64,000 nucleotides of DNA from NCBI GenBank assembly GCA_034509735.1, contig JACGWO010000005.1, forward strand, positions 9,627,692 through 9,691,691, read 5' to 3'. The position numbers and the translations under genes were made by a program. The notes beneath the pieces were generated by a model that saw only the letters and a list, made by a program, of their open reading frames with translations, had not been told where the DNA came from and did not search any database. This document shows positions 36,246 through 46,734 of the stretch, piece after piece (position 1 is the stretch's first letter; each line of letters begins with the position of its first letter). Source of the stretch: Sesamum alatum. Taxonomy: Eukaryota > Streptophyta > Magnoliopsida > Lamiales > Pedaliaceae.

Positions 36246-37504
36246 ATGCGTAGAACTTTTTCAAGTTGTGCACGATCAAGGTCTCGGTAAGTCGTTGCCG
36301 TCCATACTTTGAAGCCTGTATGTTCCCCGTTTCTTGATTTCGATGACCTTGTAAGGTCCTTCCTAGCTTGGGTCTAATTTCCCCACATGCTTCGATACTT
36401 CGACCTTTTTAAGTGCCAGATTTCCCACCTGGAATTGTCTTGGTTTGACCCTTTAGTTGTAACTCCTCATCATCATGTTCTTGTGATGTAATATTTTGGC
36501 ATAGGCGCGATCTCTCATTTCTTCAATTGTGGTGAGGTCGAAAGCTCGCTCGGCCTGGTTTGCTTGTGGATCATAATGTGCGACCCTGGCTGTCATCTCT
36601 CCTACTTCTGCAGGAATTATAGCTTCAGTTGCATAAACCAAACAGAATGGAGACTCACCTGTCGAAGTTCTCGGAGTTGTGCGATATGCCCATAACACAC
36701 TTGGTAGCTCTTTGACCCACAACCTTTTTGCACCCTCGAGTCTTGTTTTCAGGTGTTGTAATAGTTTTCGGTTGGTCACCTCGGTCTGGCCGTTCGCTTG
36801 GGGATTCCCCACTACAGTGAAGTTCTGCTGAATTTTTTAACTCCTTGCACCACGCCAAAATTCCCTTTCCTTGAAACTGAGTACCATTATCCGAGATCAG
36901 GATCCGAGGTATGCGGAACCTGCAAATTATGTTTTTCCAGATAAAGTTTATCACTTCCTTTTCTGATATTTTCGCCAACGCCTTCGCCTTTACCCATTTC
37001 GAAAAAATACTCGACCGCCACTATGACAAATTTTTTCTGAGCTGGTGCTGGTGGGAATGGGCCTACAATGTCGATGCCCCACTAGTCGAATGGACATGCG
37101 ATCCTAATTGGCTCCATCGAGGTCGCATGAGCGTGTATCAGTGTTGCATATCTCTGGCAACTCTCACATTTTCTTGAGAATTCCATCGCATCTTTTACCA
37201 AAGTGGGCCAAAAGTAGCCCTGTCGTGTGACCTTTTGTGAGAGGTACCTACCTCCTGAGTGGTTACCACAACTTCCCTCGTGGATCTCTCTTAACACATA
37301 ATGGGCCTTTTTTGGGTCAAGACATTTTAACAATGGTCCTTCGATCGTCCTTTTGTACAGTTCATCTCCTATTATCGTGAACCTGTTCGCCTTAAACTTT
37401 ATCCTTTTTGCCTCGACGGGATCATTGGCTGCGACTCCCTCTCGTAGGTATTTAACTATATCTGTTTTCCAGGATACCTCCTCCTCGATCGCCTGTACCT
37501 CCAT
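36246..37504 (-). pseudogene. Gypsy integrase, frameshifted
   Basis: The N-terminal zinc domain is intact in 37,082-37,504: HEGSCGNHSGG, then CESCQRY, the H-H-C-C pattern. The catalytic core follows in broken frames (36,655-36,978: RIPRILISDNGTQF with the second Asp; then GNPQANGQTEVTNR with the Glu at about 36,780). The C-terminal part continues to about 36,246. At least two shifts and a stop separate the pieces, so it is inactive. It is the last domain of the Gypsy pol. Confidence 0.85.
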
Positions 37505-38486
37505 GTCGGCTCATCAACTTCTGGCACCTCCTTGACCATTACTGAAATGCTGCGGTCCTTTATACCTGCCATCCTAGCCCCGAATTTCGACAGTGCATCC
37601 GCTCGCTCATTTTTTTCCCTTGGAATTTGTTGAATCGAGCACTTGTCAAATTTTTGCATCATTTCCTTCACCTTTCTCAGGTACTGGGTCATCAACCACT
37701 CTCGCGTCTCATATGTTCCATCGATCTGCATTGCTACCAATTGAGAGTTGGTGCATACGTCTAGTTTTTTCACCCCATCTTGACTTGCCATTTTTAGACC
37801 CAAGATCAGTGCCTCGTATTCTGCCTCGTTGTTAGTGGTGGGAACGCCAACTTTGCTACGATCTCAATTTCCACCCCTCCCGATCCCTGTAACAAAATCC
37901 CTGCTCCTCCGTTGTTCGCATTTGATGATCCATCAACATGCAACAACCAGCCTTCTTGGTCTTTCACTTCCTGGTCACCTGCGAGCTCGACAATAAAATC
38001 AGCAAAAACTTGGGCTTTGATGGAAGTTCTTGCCTGGTACTCGATATCAAATTCACCTAGCTCGACCGCCCACTTGATCAAGCGACCTGACGCATCTGGT
38101 CTAGACATGATTTGTTTCAAGGGGTAGTTCGTCAATACTATAATCTTGTGGGATTGAAAATACGGTCGCAATTTTCGAGCTGTAGTAATCAAAGCTAGTG
38201 CCAATTTTTCGATCTGGATGTACCTTTTCTCTGCCCTTTGTAGCATTCTGCTCACATAGTATACTGGGTTTTGCGACCTTATTTCTTCTTTTACCAATAC
38301 GGAACTTACTGCATCATCGGACACAGCTAAGTATAGGTACAATACTTCGCCAATCTTAGGATTAGCTAGTAGGGGTGGATTTGTCAGGTAATGCTTTAGG
38401 TCAGTCAATGCTTGTTCGCATTCCTCGGTCCAACTGAAGTCCTTCACTTTCCTTAGCGTTTTGAAAAACGGCAAGTTACGGTCCAC
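37456..38486 (-). pseudogene. Two RNase H domains of the Gypsy pol
   Basis: 37,806-38,486 carries the standard Gypsy RNase H (LALALITTARKLRPYFQSHK, then FDIEYQARTSIKAQVFADFI) and the start of a second domain (LLHVDGSSNANNGGAGIL). 37,456-37,803 continues that second RNase H (CTNSQLVAMQIDGTYE; PREKNERADALSKFG) after a shift. A second, archaeal-like RNase H next to the original one is characteristic of the Tat lineage. Confidence 0.85.
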
Positions 38487-38527
38487 TGATCGTGAGATGA
38501 AGCGACTAAGAGAGGCGATCTTTCCCG

Positions 38528-39526
38528 CTAATTTCTGTACATCTTTGACGTCTTTGGCGAGCTCAAGCTCAATATTGCCTCAATTTTTTTTGGATTTGCT
38601 TTGATGCCCTTCTCACTAACCATGTATCCTAAAAATTTTCCATCTCGAACCCCAAATGTACATTTCGACGGATTTAGTTTCATACCATACGTTCTCATCA
38701 CTTCAAACGCCTTTCTCAGGTGATCGAGGTGATGCTTCTCCTCTTTGCTTTTCACCAGCATGTCATCCACGTATACTTCTATAGAATGACCGATCAACTC
38801 TTTGAACATCCTGTTCACTAGCCTTTGGTAAGTGGCACCTGCATTTTTTAAACCAAAGGGCATTACATTATAACAATAAATGCCATTTTCAGTAATGAAT
38901 GAGGTCTTATCTCTATCCTCCTCCGCCATGAAGATCTGGTGATATCCCTGGTATGCGTCCATCATACTGAATAATGCGCATCCCGCAGTGGAGTCCACCA
39001 ACAGGTCTATTCGAGGTAGCGGGTATGGGTCCTTTGGGCATGCTTTGTTCAAGTCTGTAAAATCCGTGCACATTCGCTATTTTCCTAATGCTTTGGGAAC
39101 AATCACCACGTTTGATAACCATTCTGTGTACTGGACCTCCGCCACATATCCTGCCTCAAGTAGCTTGTTTACCTCTTCCTCAATGATTTTATTTCTTTCG
39201 ATCCCAAATGATCGTTTCTTTTGTTTAACGGGTCGCATCTGCGGGTCGACATTAAGTCTATGCACAATGACTTCTGGATCTATTCCCTTGAAGTCCGACG
39301 GGCTCCATGCGAACATATCAGAATTTTCCCTTAAAAATGCGATCATCAGTGTTTCTAAGGTTGAGGTCATTCGCGACCCAATCCTCGTGGTCCTGTTGGG
39401 TTCCCCTGGAGTTAACTTGATCACTTGGTGCTCTTCCACAGGCCCTATGCGTTCGGGCTTTGATTTTTTCAGAGCATCCATGATTTCTTCGGGGTAGTCG
39501 GCCCCTATTCTTTGTTTGACTTTCAC
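38528..39526 (-). pseudogene. Gypsy reverse transcriptase, one break
   Basis: The upstream frame 39,077-39,526 ends just after LSNVVIVPKALGK with a stop. The next frame 38,528-39,073 begins MCTDFTDLNKACPKDPYPLP and holds the palm with IEVYVDDMLVKS (YVDD about residue 102 of this piece) and GKFLGYMVSEKGI. Only the TAG stop near 39,076 separates them. The catalytic box itself is intact. Confidence 0.9.
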
Positions 39527-40650
39527 GTCTTCCCCTTCTTTCTTTTTTAAAGAGATTATAACATCTCCTTGCCTCTCGCTGGTAGCAGCACACCTCGCCT
39601 ACTTCTCCTGGCGTCGGAAATTTCATCTTCAAATGATATGTGGATACAATAGCCTGAAATAAGTTTAAACTGGGTCTCCCTAAAATCACATTGTAAGCAA
39701 ATGGAGTATCAACGACCAAGAATTTTATCATTAAAGTTTTTCTCCTCGGTTCATCGCCTAACGAGGCTGGGAGATCGTTGGGTTCCCAATGGTGTTACCT
39801 CACTACCTCCAAATCCCACTAAAGGAGTCTGCACTAGTTGTAGTCGGGCAGCATCAAACCCCATTTTCCTCAATACATCCATGAACACGATGTCTACCGA
39901 ACTGCCATTATGAATCAGCACCTTATGCACCAAGTAATTCGCGATATCCATTTTTATAACCATGGGGTCGTTTTGCGACCCTGCTTCCACTACCAGATCT
40001 CTTTTACTAAATGTGATTTCTTCGTTTTGCTCCAAACTTAATACTAACTCTCTTATTTCTGAGCTCCTATACCAAATATATCTCTTTCGCGACCTCGCTG
40101 AATCACCGCCTGTAGGTCCGCCCGCGATCGTGTGAATGACCCCTTTCACAGAAGCATTACTGCGTGCGACCTCGTCTTGTCTATCATCTCTTCTAACCTC
40201 TCTATGGCGGAATCTATCTCTGCTATGGGGCCGGCTCCTTGACCTCTCTCTTCGCGTTTCTCTGGGTTCCCTTTCTTTCTCAAATTTCTGGGGTTCCCTA
40301 ACGTAGTCCTTAAAGTATCCTTGTCTAACCAATCTTTCTATTTCATCTTTCAGTTGGAAACAGTCCTCGGTGTCGTGTCCTTTTTCTTTGTGGAATTTGC
40401 AATATTTGTTACCCAGGTATCTCTTTGAGGGTGTGGCTCGCGTTTTCTTTGGCCACTGGAGTACGTTGGCTTTTTCCACTATCATCATCATTTGTTCCTT
40501 GGAAGCTCGCAATGGAGTGTATCTGTGGAATCTAGGCTGATATGGTGCTTCGTGATCTTTTTCAGATCGCACCCTGCGGTCTTGGCCTTGGTCCCTGGCC
40601 CGATCTCGACCTCGACCTCCCATCCACTCGCCATCCTTCATCGCATTCAT
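39318..40650 (-). pseudogene. Gag C-terminus and aspartic protease of the Gypsy element
   Basis: 39,751-40,650 contains the plant Gypsy knuckle-like box KYCKFHKEKGHDTEDCFQLK and an Arg-rich stretch. The protease follows with LIHNGSSVDIVFMDVLRKMG, where the catalytic Asp of the usual D-x-G-S-S box is His. The protease end (DTPFAYNVILGRPSLN) lies in another frame (39,318-39,731). Both the active-site change and the frameshift make it inactive. Confidence 0.8.
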
Positions 40651-41667
40651 TTATTCTTCATCTATGTATTTCTGAGCCATTTTCATTAATTGCTCTACAT
40701 CTTCTGGGGGGTCCCTTGCTAATGCTGAAGCGAAAGGGCCCTTCTTTAATCCATGTATGACGATGCTAATCATCATGTTAATCCTAAGGTCTTGGACCTC
40801 TAGGGTCTCATTATTGGACCTCCCCACAAAACTCTTTAGTGATTTGTCTTCTTTTTGCCTTATCGTGAATAAGTAGGTGGCCGACCTTTTTTGTTTTTTT
40901 TTGCTCGCGAAATGAAATGCGAATTTTTGTATCAATTGCTCATAAGTTTCAATGGTTCCACTGGGCAAGCTAATGAACCATTCTTTCGCTTTTACTATCA
41001 GGGTAGTCACAAACAATTTAGCATTAATGGAATCAGACTGACCGTAAAGATTCATTACCAGGTCGAATGCAGCGATGTGCTCCTGTGGATCTTTGCTACC
41101 ATCATACTTAGGTAAATCAGGCATTCTGAAATGGGGATCCACAGTCTCAGTGAGGATCTTGTTGGAGAAAGGCGAGTTCCTATGCGGGGCCACTATCTCA
41201 CCCCTACGCTTGAGTTCGCTAATTTGGGCTCCCAACCTTTCAATCTGACGACCCACGTCCTCGACCTCAGCCTTTGAGATTCCTGGTTCTCTCCTCTTAC
41301 CCTTTTCCTTTTGGCTAGATGCCGCATCGGACACCTCGTTGGTCGCGCCTTTCACAGGCACCTCCCTGTTGTCCTCTCTCATTTCTTCCTCAATTTCCTT
41401 TTCTCTAAACAGCTGTCGCTTTGCGGGTTCGCGAACTATCGGAGTAGCAGTTGTTCTCTCGTGTTCCACTATAGCATTCCTACTTGCTTTTCTGCTAGCT
41501 TCATCTATCATCCTTTGAAGTTCGTCTCTAGTGATCTGAATAACCTGATTGTTTTGTCTTTGCGAGGTTCCTTCATATTCTCTCGAAAATTGATCCCTCC
41601 TAGACGGTCCTTCCATCCCGTACAGGTAAGTTATCTTCTCAGAAAAGTTTCCCACAGACGGCGCCAA
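40651..41667 (-). CDS. Gypsy gag, 338-aa open frame
   Basis: It starts at MAPSVGNFSEKITYLYGM beside the PBS. A charged, partly coiled N-terminal half is followed by the retrotransposon gag domain from about residue 190 (DLPKYDGSKDPQEHIAAFDL; WFISLPSGTIETYEQLIQKF). It ends in AQKYIDEE before a stop; the next frame (INA/MNAMKDGEW) continues the same ancestral protein. The gag may still be made but lacks its nucleocapsid-like tail. An antisense frame at 41,311-41,712 is a shadow. Confidence 0.8.
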   Translation of the reverse strand: MAPSVGNFSEKITYLYGMEGPSRRDQFSREYEGTSQRQNNQVIQITRDELQRMIDEASRKASRNAIVEHERTTATPIVREPAKRQLFREKEIEEEMREDNREVPVKGATNEVSDAASSQKEKGKRREPGISKAEVEDVGRQIERLGAQISELKRRGEIVAPHRNSPFSNKILTETVDPHFRMPDLPKYDGSKDPQEHIAAFDLVMNLYGQSDSINAKLFVTTLIVKAKEWFISLPSGTIETYEQLIQKFAFHFASKKKQKRSATYLFTIRQKEDKSLKSFVGRSNNETLEVQDLRINMMISIVIHGLKKGPFASALARDPPEDVEQLMKMAQKYIDEE

Positions 41668-41668
41668 T
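41651..41668 (-). other. Primer-binding site of the Gypsy element
   Basis: On the - strand, directly inside the 5' LTR: TTGGCGCCGTCTGTGGG, the common plant Gypsy primer-binding sequence. Confidence 0.85.
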
Positions 41669-42149
41669 TGATCCGGGTCGCCACTCGATCACCTGGGACC
41701 TACTTAGTTTGAGTACCCTCAAGTTCGATCTCGTTACCTTCCGGACTAACCTGAGAAGAAACAAGCACGTGAGACTAGCCAGGAGGGTTCCCGGCATAGA
41801 CACTCCGATGCTTAAGTCAGATCCTGGTCGAGATGGATGGTCGATAATATGATGATTAGCACTGGTCGAATATTACTAGAATAAGTTACCTCAAATGCGG
41901 TGGGTCAGGCTTATTTATAGCACTAAATGTCCGTACGTCCATGGTCCACGTGGCCTCATCTCTTTAGTCTGACAAGTTTTAGCATCAAAGGTCCATTTTT
42001 AAACACCTGGTCTTTAGCAATCCGGGTTGGGTCGCACGACCCGACCCATATAGCTTGTGCGCGAGTCTGGTGCTCCTTTTACAGTTTAGGGCCCACTTTC
42101 AGGGGTGTTTTTAGTCATTTTACCATTTAATCGGGTTGTACCCACATCA
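41669..42149 (-). mobile_element. Right LTR (5' LTR of the - strand Gypsy element), 481 bp
   Basis: It pairs with 32,349-32,844 and is followed by AATTG (42,150-42,154), the target duplication. It contains a TATA-like tttatagc on the + strand (about 41,914) as does its partner. Confidence 0.95.
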
Positions 42150-42154
42150 AATTG

Positions 42155-43600
42155 CAAATTCCAAGTCCGCCTTTGACCTTCTTTTTGCATAAGTTGTTCC
42201 AACTAAGACAGTGAATCCTCCTTTTGTCCGAGTTATTCCATCAAAGATAAAAGAATTATAGAAATAAGTTCCCTCAACAAGTTATCCGAAAAACGAAAGC
42301 AAGAAATCACATAAGTAGGTTTTGGAGGACTGATTTGATCAACAATAATTTCCCTACTTGTGGCAGACATTTCTCCTTCCATGCCAATGTTCATTTCTAT
42401 ATCCCTTCATGAATACACGCAAAAGTATCACGTTCTTTTTTGGCTCCAAATTGTAATCAATAATCCCAAATAAGGTGCATGGCAATCCTCGGGGTAAATG
42501 CATTTTTGGTCCCGTAAGATTAGGACATTATTTGTTTTGGTATCACAACTTAGGTAGGTGGCTGTTTTAGTCCCATAAAACACGTTATTCAGCTTTTTTG
42601 ATCCTAAAATATCACGTTTTTTTAATTTTTTTGTCCCAATTTCAGTTTTTTTGGTCCCAAAATATCATGTCATTTTTGGGACCAAAAGAACTGAAAATGT
42701 GTTTTATGGGACCATAAAACACAGAAAAAACGTGTTTTGTGGGACTAAAAACAGCCACCTACCTAAGTTGTGATACAAAAACAAATAATGCCCTAATCTT
42801 ATGGAACCAAAAAAGCATTTTGCTCGGCAATCCTCTATACGCATGCCCGGGATATCAACTGGAAATTACCATGATCTTCATGTGAAGTGTTGTTGCTAAA
42901 TGCAACGGTTGATTTTTCCATGTTAATCAATTGGCAGAAAGAAAGAGCATACTGATGCAGGATCTTCTTAATGCATTGAAGGGCATCACACAAGGATTAG
43001 AAAAAAAATAAGGGTATCGTCTACGAACAAAAGGTGCGAAAAACTCAGAGTGAATGTGAACTTTTGTCTCCACTAATCGTGTTGTTTCTTTCCGGTGCTT
43101 GAATAAGTCGACTAAGAACCTCTACATGTATAAAAAAGAGGTGAAATCATGTTCCCTTAGGTTATTTGATTGGGGAGGGTAGATAAGATTGATTTTCTAT
43201 TTTCCGCCACTTTCTGATAGGAGGTGTCATTCCCAGATTTCCTTTTTGAGGAAAGAATAAACCAAACTAAATACAGTTGAACATAAGAGAATAGGAGAAC
43301 GATAAAAATGCATGTAAGAATAAGAGAGACACACTTGTCATAGAACCCTAATTTCTCAAGAATGTGTTTTAAGAAGGGCCACTCAACACTATCATAGGCT
43401 TTGCTTTTATCTAGCTCTGACGCCTCGTGGCTACCTTAAATCTCTATTTAAGTTTAAAATAGTTGTTAACGTCAAAAGGCTCTAAAACATTAACAGTAAT
43501 CAGTCTTCCTTGTACAAGGCTATTTTGGATTATGAGATATGAGCAAAGTCTCCATTCAGTTGCTATTTGGAGGCCAGTGTGTATGCCACATTGCATAGAT
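42155..43600 (-). pseudogene. LINE (L1-type) reverse transcriptase remnant, split by the Gypsy element
   Basis: Read on the - strand from 43,600: VQGRLITVNVLEPFDVNNY, then LDKSKAYDSVEWPFLKHILE (about 43,420), LFVDDTLIFF (FVDD at 43,016-43,027, the RT catalytic box), MEKSTVAFSNNT, PPKPTYVISCFRFSDNLLRE (about 42,300) and WNNLCKKKVKGGLGI at the Gypsy border. The order and boxes match plant L1-type LINE ORF2. Stops and shifts are frequent. A MITE (42,491-42,825) interrupts it, and the rest lies at 32,285-32,348 beyond the Gypsy insertion. Confidence 0.85.
42491..42825. mobile_element. TIR MITE inside the LINE, 335 bp, perfect 10-bp duplication
   Basis: The ends ggggtaaatgcatttttggt and aaaaaagcattttgctc pair, as do the inner halves (cttaggtaggtggctgtttt with aaaacagccacctacctaag, both 20 bp). 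The flanks are ggcaatcctc on both sides (42,481-42,490; 42,826-42,835). Mutator-like. Confidence 0.85.
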
Positions 43601-43627
43601 TGATAGGACATAAATGAGAGCACTTTT

Positions 43628-46600
43628 GGGATATATATATATATATATATATATATTTATTTTTAAGGAACACCGCCTGTGCCTAGGCGGGGGGTTTGAC
43701 GTGGGCCCCTATCCGTTTATTAATCTCAAAGAATAGTTCATGCACAACCTAAAAGCTGTAAATGAGGAGTACTTAATCCCTTTACAAAACCTATCTATCA
43801 ATCCCTATCTAAATCTAAAGTTCGGAAAAAGGATGATTTAGTCAAGGAGGCTAAATGGCATGTGGCTGCAGCAGAATCCTATCTTCTTTCATCATGTGCG
43901 CAAGGTTTGCTAAGAAATCAGTTGGTTGATTGGCTTTCCTATAGACATGAGAGAAGTGAATGTTCATTTGCCGCTCAAGAACCCCAAGTCGTGTGAGCAA
44001 GTGCTGGAGGAGCCAGTCCCCTTCCTTCGTCTGGATGATCCGCAAGACCACGAGGGCGTTGAACTCTACCCACACCTCTCGGCAACCATGCTCGCGAGCT
44101 AGGTGAAGCACTCGAACTACCCCGTACAACTCCACAAAAGTGTTCGTTTAGACCATTAGGAATGCATAAAAGGCCATGACCAACCTCCCTTTGAAGTCTC
44201 GGATGAGACCTCCTGCTCGCGAATACTTGAGGTTACCCTTAGAAGCACCATCACAATTTAATTTCAAGGTGCCTTCCCCCGGGGCCGCCAACAACACATG
44301 ATCGGTTTTTGCCGTGAGGCTAAGCTGAAGGTTAAGCCAAGTTTGCTCGGCACTAAGAGACCGCCTCTCCAATGCTTCGTTTTAAATTCGTATCCTTTGT
44401 ACACCCTCCACAAATACGCCACTACTCGCCTTATGATAGATGTTGCAATGAAACAAGCGCTATCGAACTTAGCTTCATTGTGCATTTTCCAAACAAACCA
44501 AAGAATTAACAATGGAATAAGGATACAAATGTGACCTCGTTTCGCATATGGAGAAGACATCATCCAAAATCATATCATGGATGAGATATACTCAGTTTAG
44601 AGAAGGGGAACACTAGACCAAGTCCCCAAAGTAGCCCCACAATTGTTGCACGACCTCGCTTGTGAGGAATAGGTGTTGTACAGATTCCCAGTTCCTGCAG
44701 CACAAGCACTTATAAGCTATGTTCATCCCTTTCTTTTTCAATCGTTCCTCTACCGAAATATAATTATGCAGTAACCTTCACAAGAAGATAGATATGAACG
44801 ACAGTATAGTGTTGTTCCACAAGTCCATGAGAAGAGGGAACCTGAACGCCGATGATCGCACTAGACTCCACATTGATTTAATGGAGAAGCCATCATCTAA
44901 CTAACCTTTCCAGCATGGAGTATCCTCCCCCCTCTGCCGCGAAAGGAGTCTCTGCAACGTTGAGAGCTAAACTAGCGTGTAGGACAACCGAGAGCTTGCT
45001 GAACTCCATGCACCTTTTGTCCAATAATAAGACAGCCGTTCCTGTAGATGAGAACTAGATCTGTCAATGCACCTTCCCCTAGCCAGTTATCGTGCCAGAA
45101 ACACAACTTTCTCACCCCCAGTGACCATGAAATCTGATTTTCCGCCACGGCCTGAGCCGACTTCAAGCAGCGCCACTAAGGTGAGCCTGTCGATAAATAT
45201 CCCGCTGACGCCGGATAAGCACATTTACAATACTTTCTCTTGAGAAACTGTGACCAAAGTGACGAGCTCGTACGAGAGAGCCACCATAACTTTTGAGAGA
45301 AAGCCTCTACGACGTTCGTCAAGCGCCGCACACCCAAACCCCCTTCGTCAATTGGGTCGCAAAAGCATTGTCAGGACGACCAGTGAAGCCGTTTAACTGT
45401 ACCAAATGAGCCCCAAAAAAATTTGTTGAGCATCCTCTCGATACGCACGAGCACACCCTTCGGAGGTTTGACAACTACTAAAAGATGAACCGGAATTGAT
45501 AGGAGGACCGACTTGGTTAATTGAAATCTGCCACCATATGAGAGGAGCTTCTTCTCCCATCCCCCTATTTTTTGTCCCTAACAAATCAAACAATCGATCA
45601 AAATATTCCATCTTTTTCCGGCCCACAAATATAGGCGCCCCAAGGTAGGTGAAGGGGAGTGGTTTGAGAAGAAAGCCCGCTATCCTCTTGAGTTGATGCT
45701 TGATCATTATTGGGGCCTTTGGCTAAACAACGAACGAGCTCTTAGCTATGCTAATACTCTGGCCCGAGTTCCGCTCAAACCCTTGTAAGAAATCCATGAT
45801 CTTTTGGAGTCCCTCCTCATTTCGGTTAGTAAAGATGAGGACATCATCAGCATAGGCCAAAAGTTACAATCCCTTGCTGCCTTTGGAACCCAACGATTTG
45901 TTCAAAGAAAACAAGGCGTTTAGTCCTTTAGACAGAAACTCAGATGCGAGGGTAATGAGGGAACGCGATAACAGGTCCCCTTGAAGCAATCCTCTTGTTG
46001 ATTTGAGAAGCCACTCAAAGAACCACTAATCAAGATCGAGAACCAATAGTTACTCGTGTAGTTCTAGACAAGTTGCATCCATTTCGTCGGAAAGCCGAAT
46101 TGTCCAAGAATCGCCTCTAAGAAGGACTAGTTGACTCTATCATAAGCTTTTGCCATGTCAAGTTTGAGGGCCACATTCCTGCCGGTCTTGTGAGAGGAGA
46201 TCCCGTGCATTATTTCTTGTGCAAGGAGGATGTTATCTCCAATAAGTCATGTCGGGGTAAAACCATGTTGATTCGCAACCACTAAGTCTGGGAGGATGCG
46301 CATGAGGCGATCATTGAGTAACTTCGTTAAGATCTTATTGGTCGTGTGCATAAGCTGATGGGATGAAACTCGACCCAATAACTTGGATTCTTCACCTTGG
46401 GAATTAGCACTATCGTAGTTGCCGTGAAGCTAATCGGCAGCGAGGTCCCTTGATGAAACTCTTGGACGCCATGTATGACGTCCAACTTGACTATTTCTGA
46501 ACACCTTTAATAGAAGACAATGTTAAAGCCATGGGGCCCTGCGGTGCTCTCCATCAACATGTCAAAGATAACCGGGTGGACCTCGTCTTCGATTATAGCC

Positions 46601-46734
46601 GCAGTCAAGGGCGCCCCTTGCTCGTCACTAATCAGCCGCGGGATGAATTGCAGCAAAGGGTCTACCTCGTGCCCTTCTCCCGCGGACAACAGGTATTTAA
46701 AATAATTCACCCCTGAATTCTTCAGCAGGAGGGG
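43628..46734 (-). pseudogene. Second LINE (L1-type) ORF2, 3' part, with C-terminal RNase H
   Basis: On the - strand: a start fragment NYFKYLLSAGEG and ESTAGPHGFN (46,506-46,761); then the RT with AKAYDRVNWSFLEAILGQFG (about 46,140), and LLAYADDVLIFTNRNE (YADD at 45,843-45,854). Next come PFTYLGAPIFVGRKKMEYFD (about 45,650), a zinc-like box (CLCCRNWESVQHLF, about 44,690), and RNase H (LKLNCDGASKGN at about 44,255; ELYGVVRVLHLAREHG; FSHVYRKANQPTDFLANLA at about 43,920). The 3' end has cgcctaggcacaggcgg and a (TA)n tail at 43,630-43,655, as in plant LINEs. There are many stops. Its 5' part is lost. Confidence 0.85.

Larger units (their letters stand above)
32349..42149 (-). mobile_element. Full-length Ty3/Gypsy retrotransposon, Tat lineage, 9.8 kb
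   Basis: Two LTRs, a PBS, a polypurine tract and an identical 5-bp duplication AATTG on both sides bound it. Gene order on the - strand is gag, protease, RT, RNase H, second RNase H, integrase, followed by a long 3' region with an antisense gene. The second RNase H and the antisense gene are features known from plant Tat-lineage elements. All protein genes carry stops or shifts, so the copy is not autonomous. It is inserted in a LINE. Confidence 0.9.

Noticed and set aside
41311..41712. 133-aa + strand frame over gag
   Set aside because: It is antisense to a recognisable gag frame and spans the PBS and LTR border.
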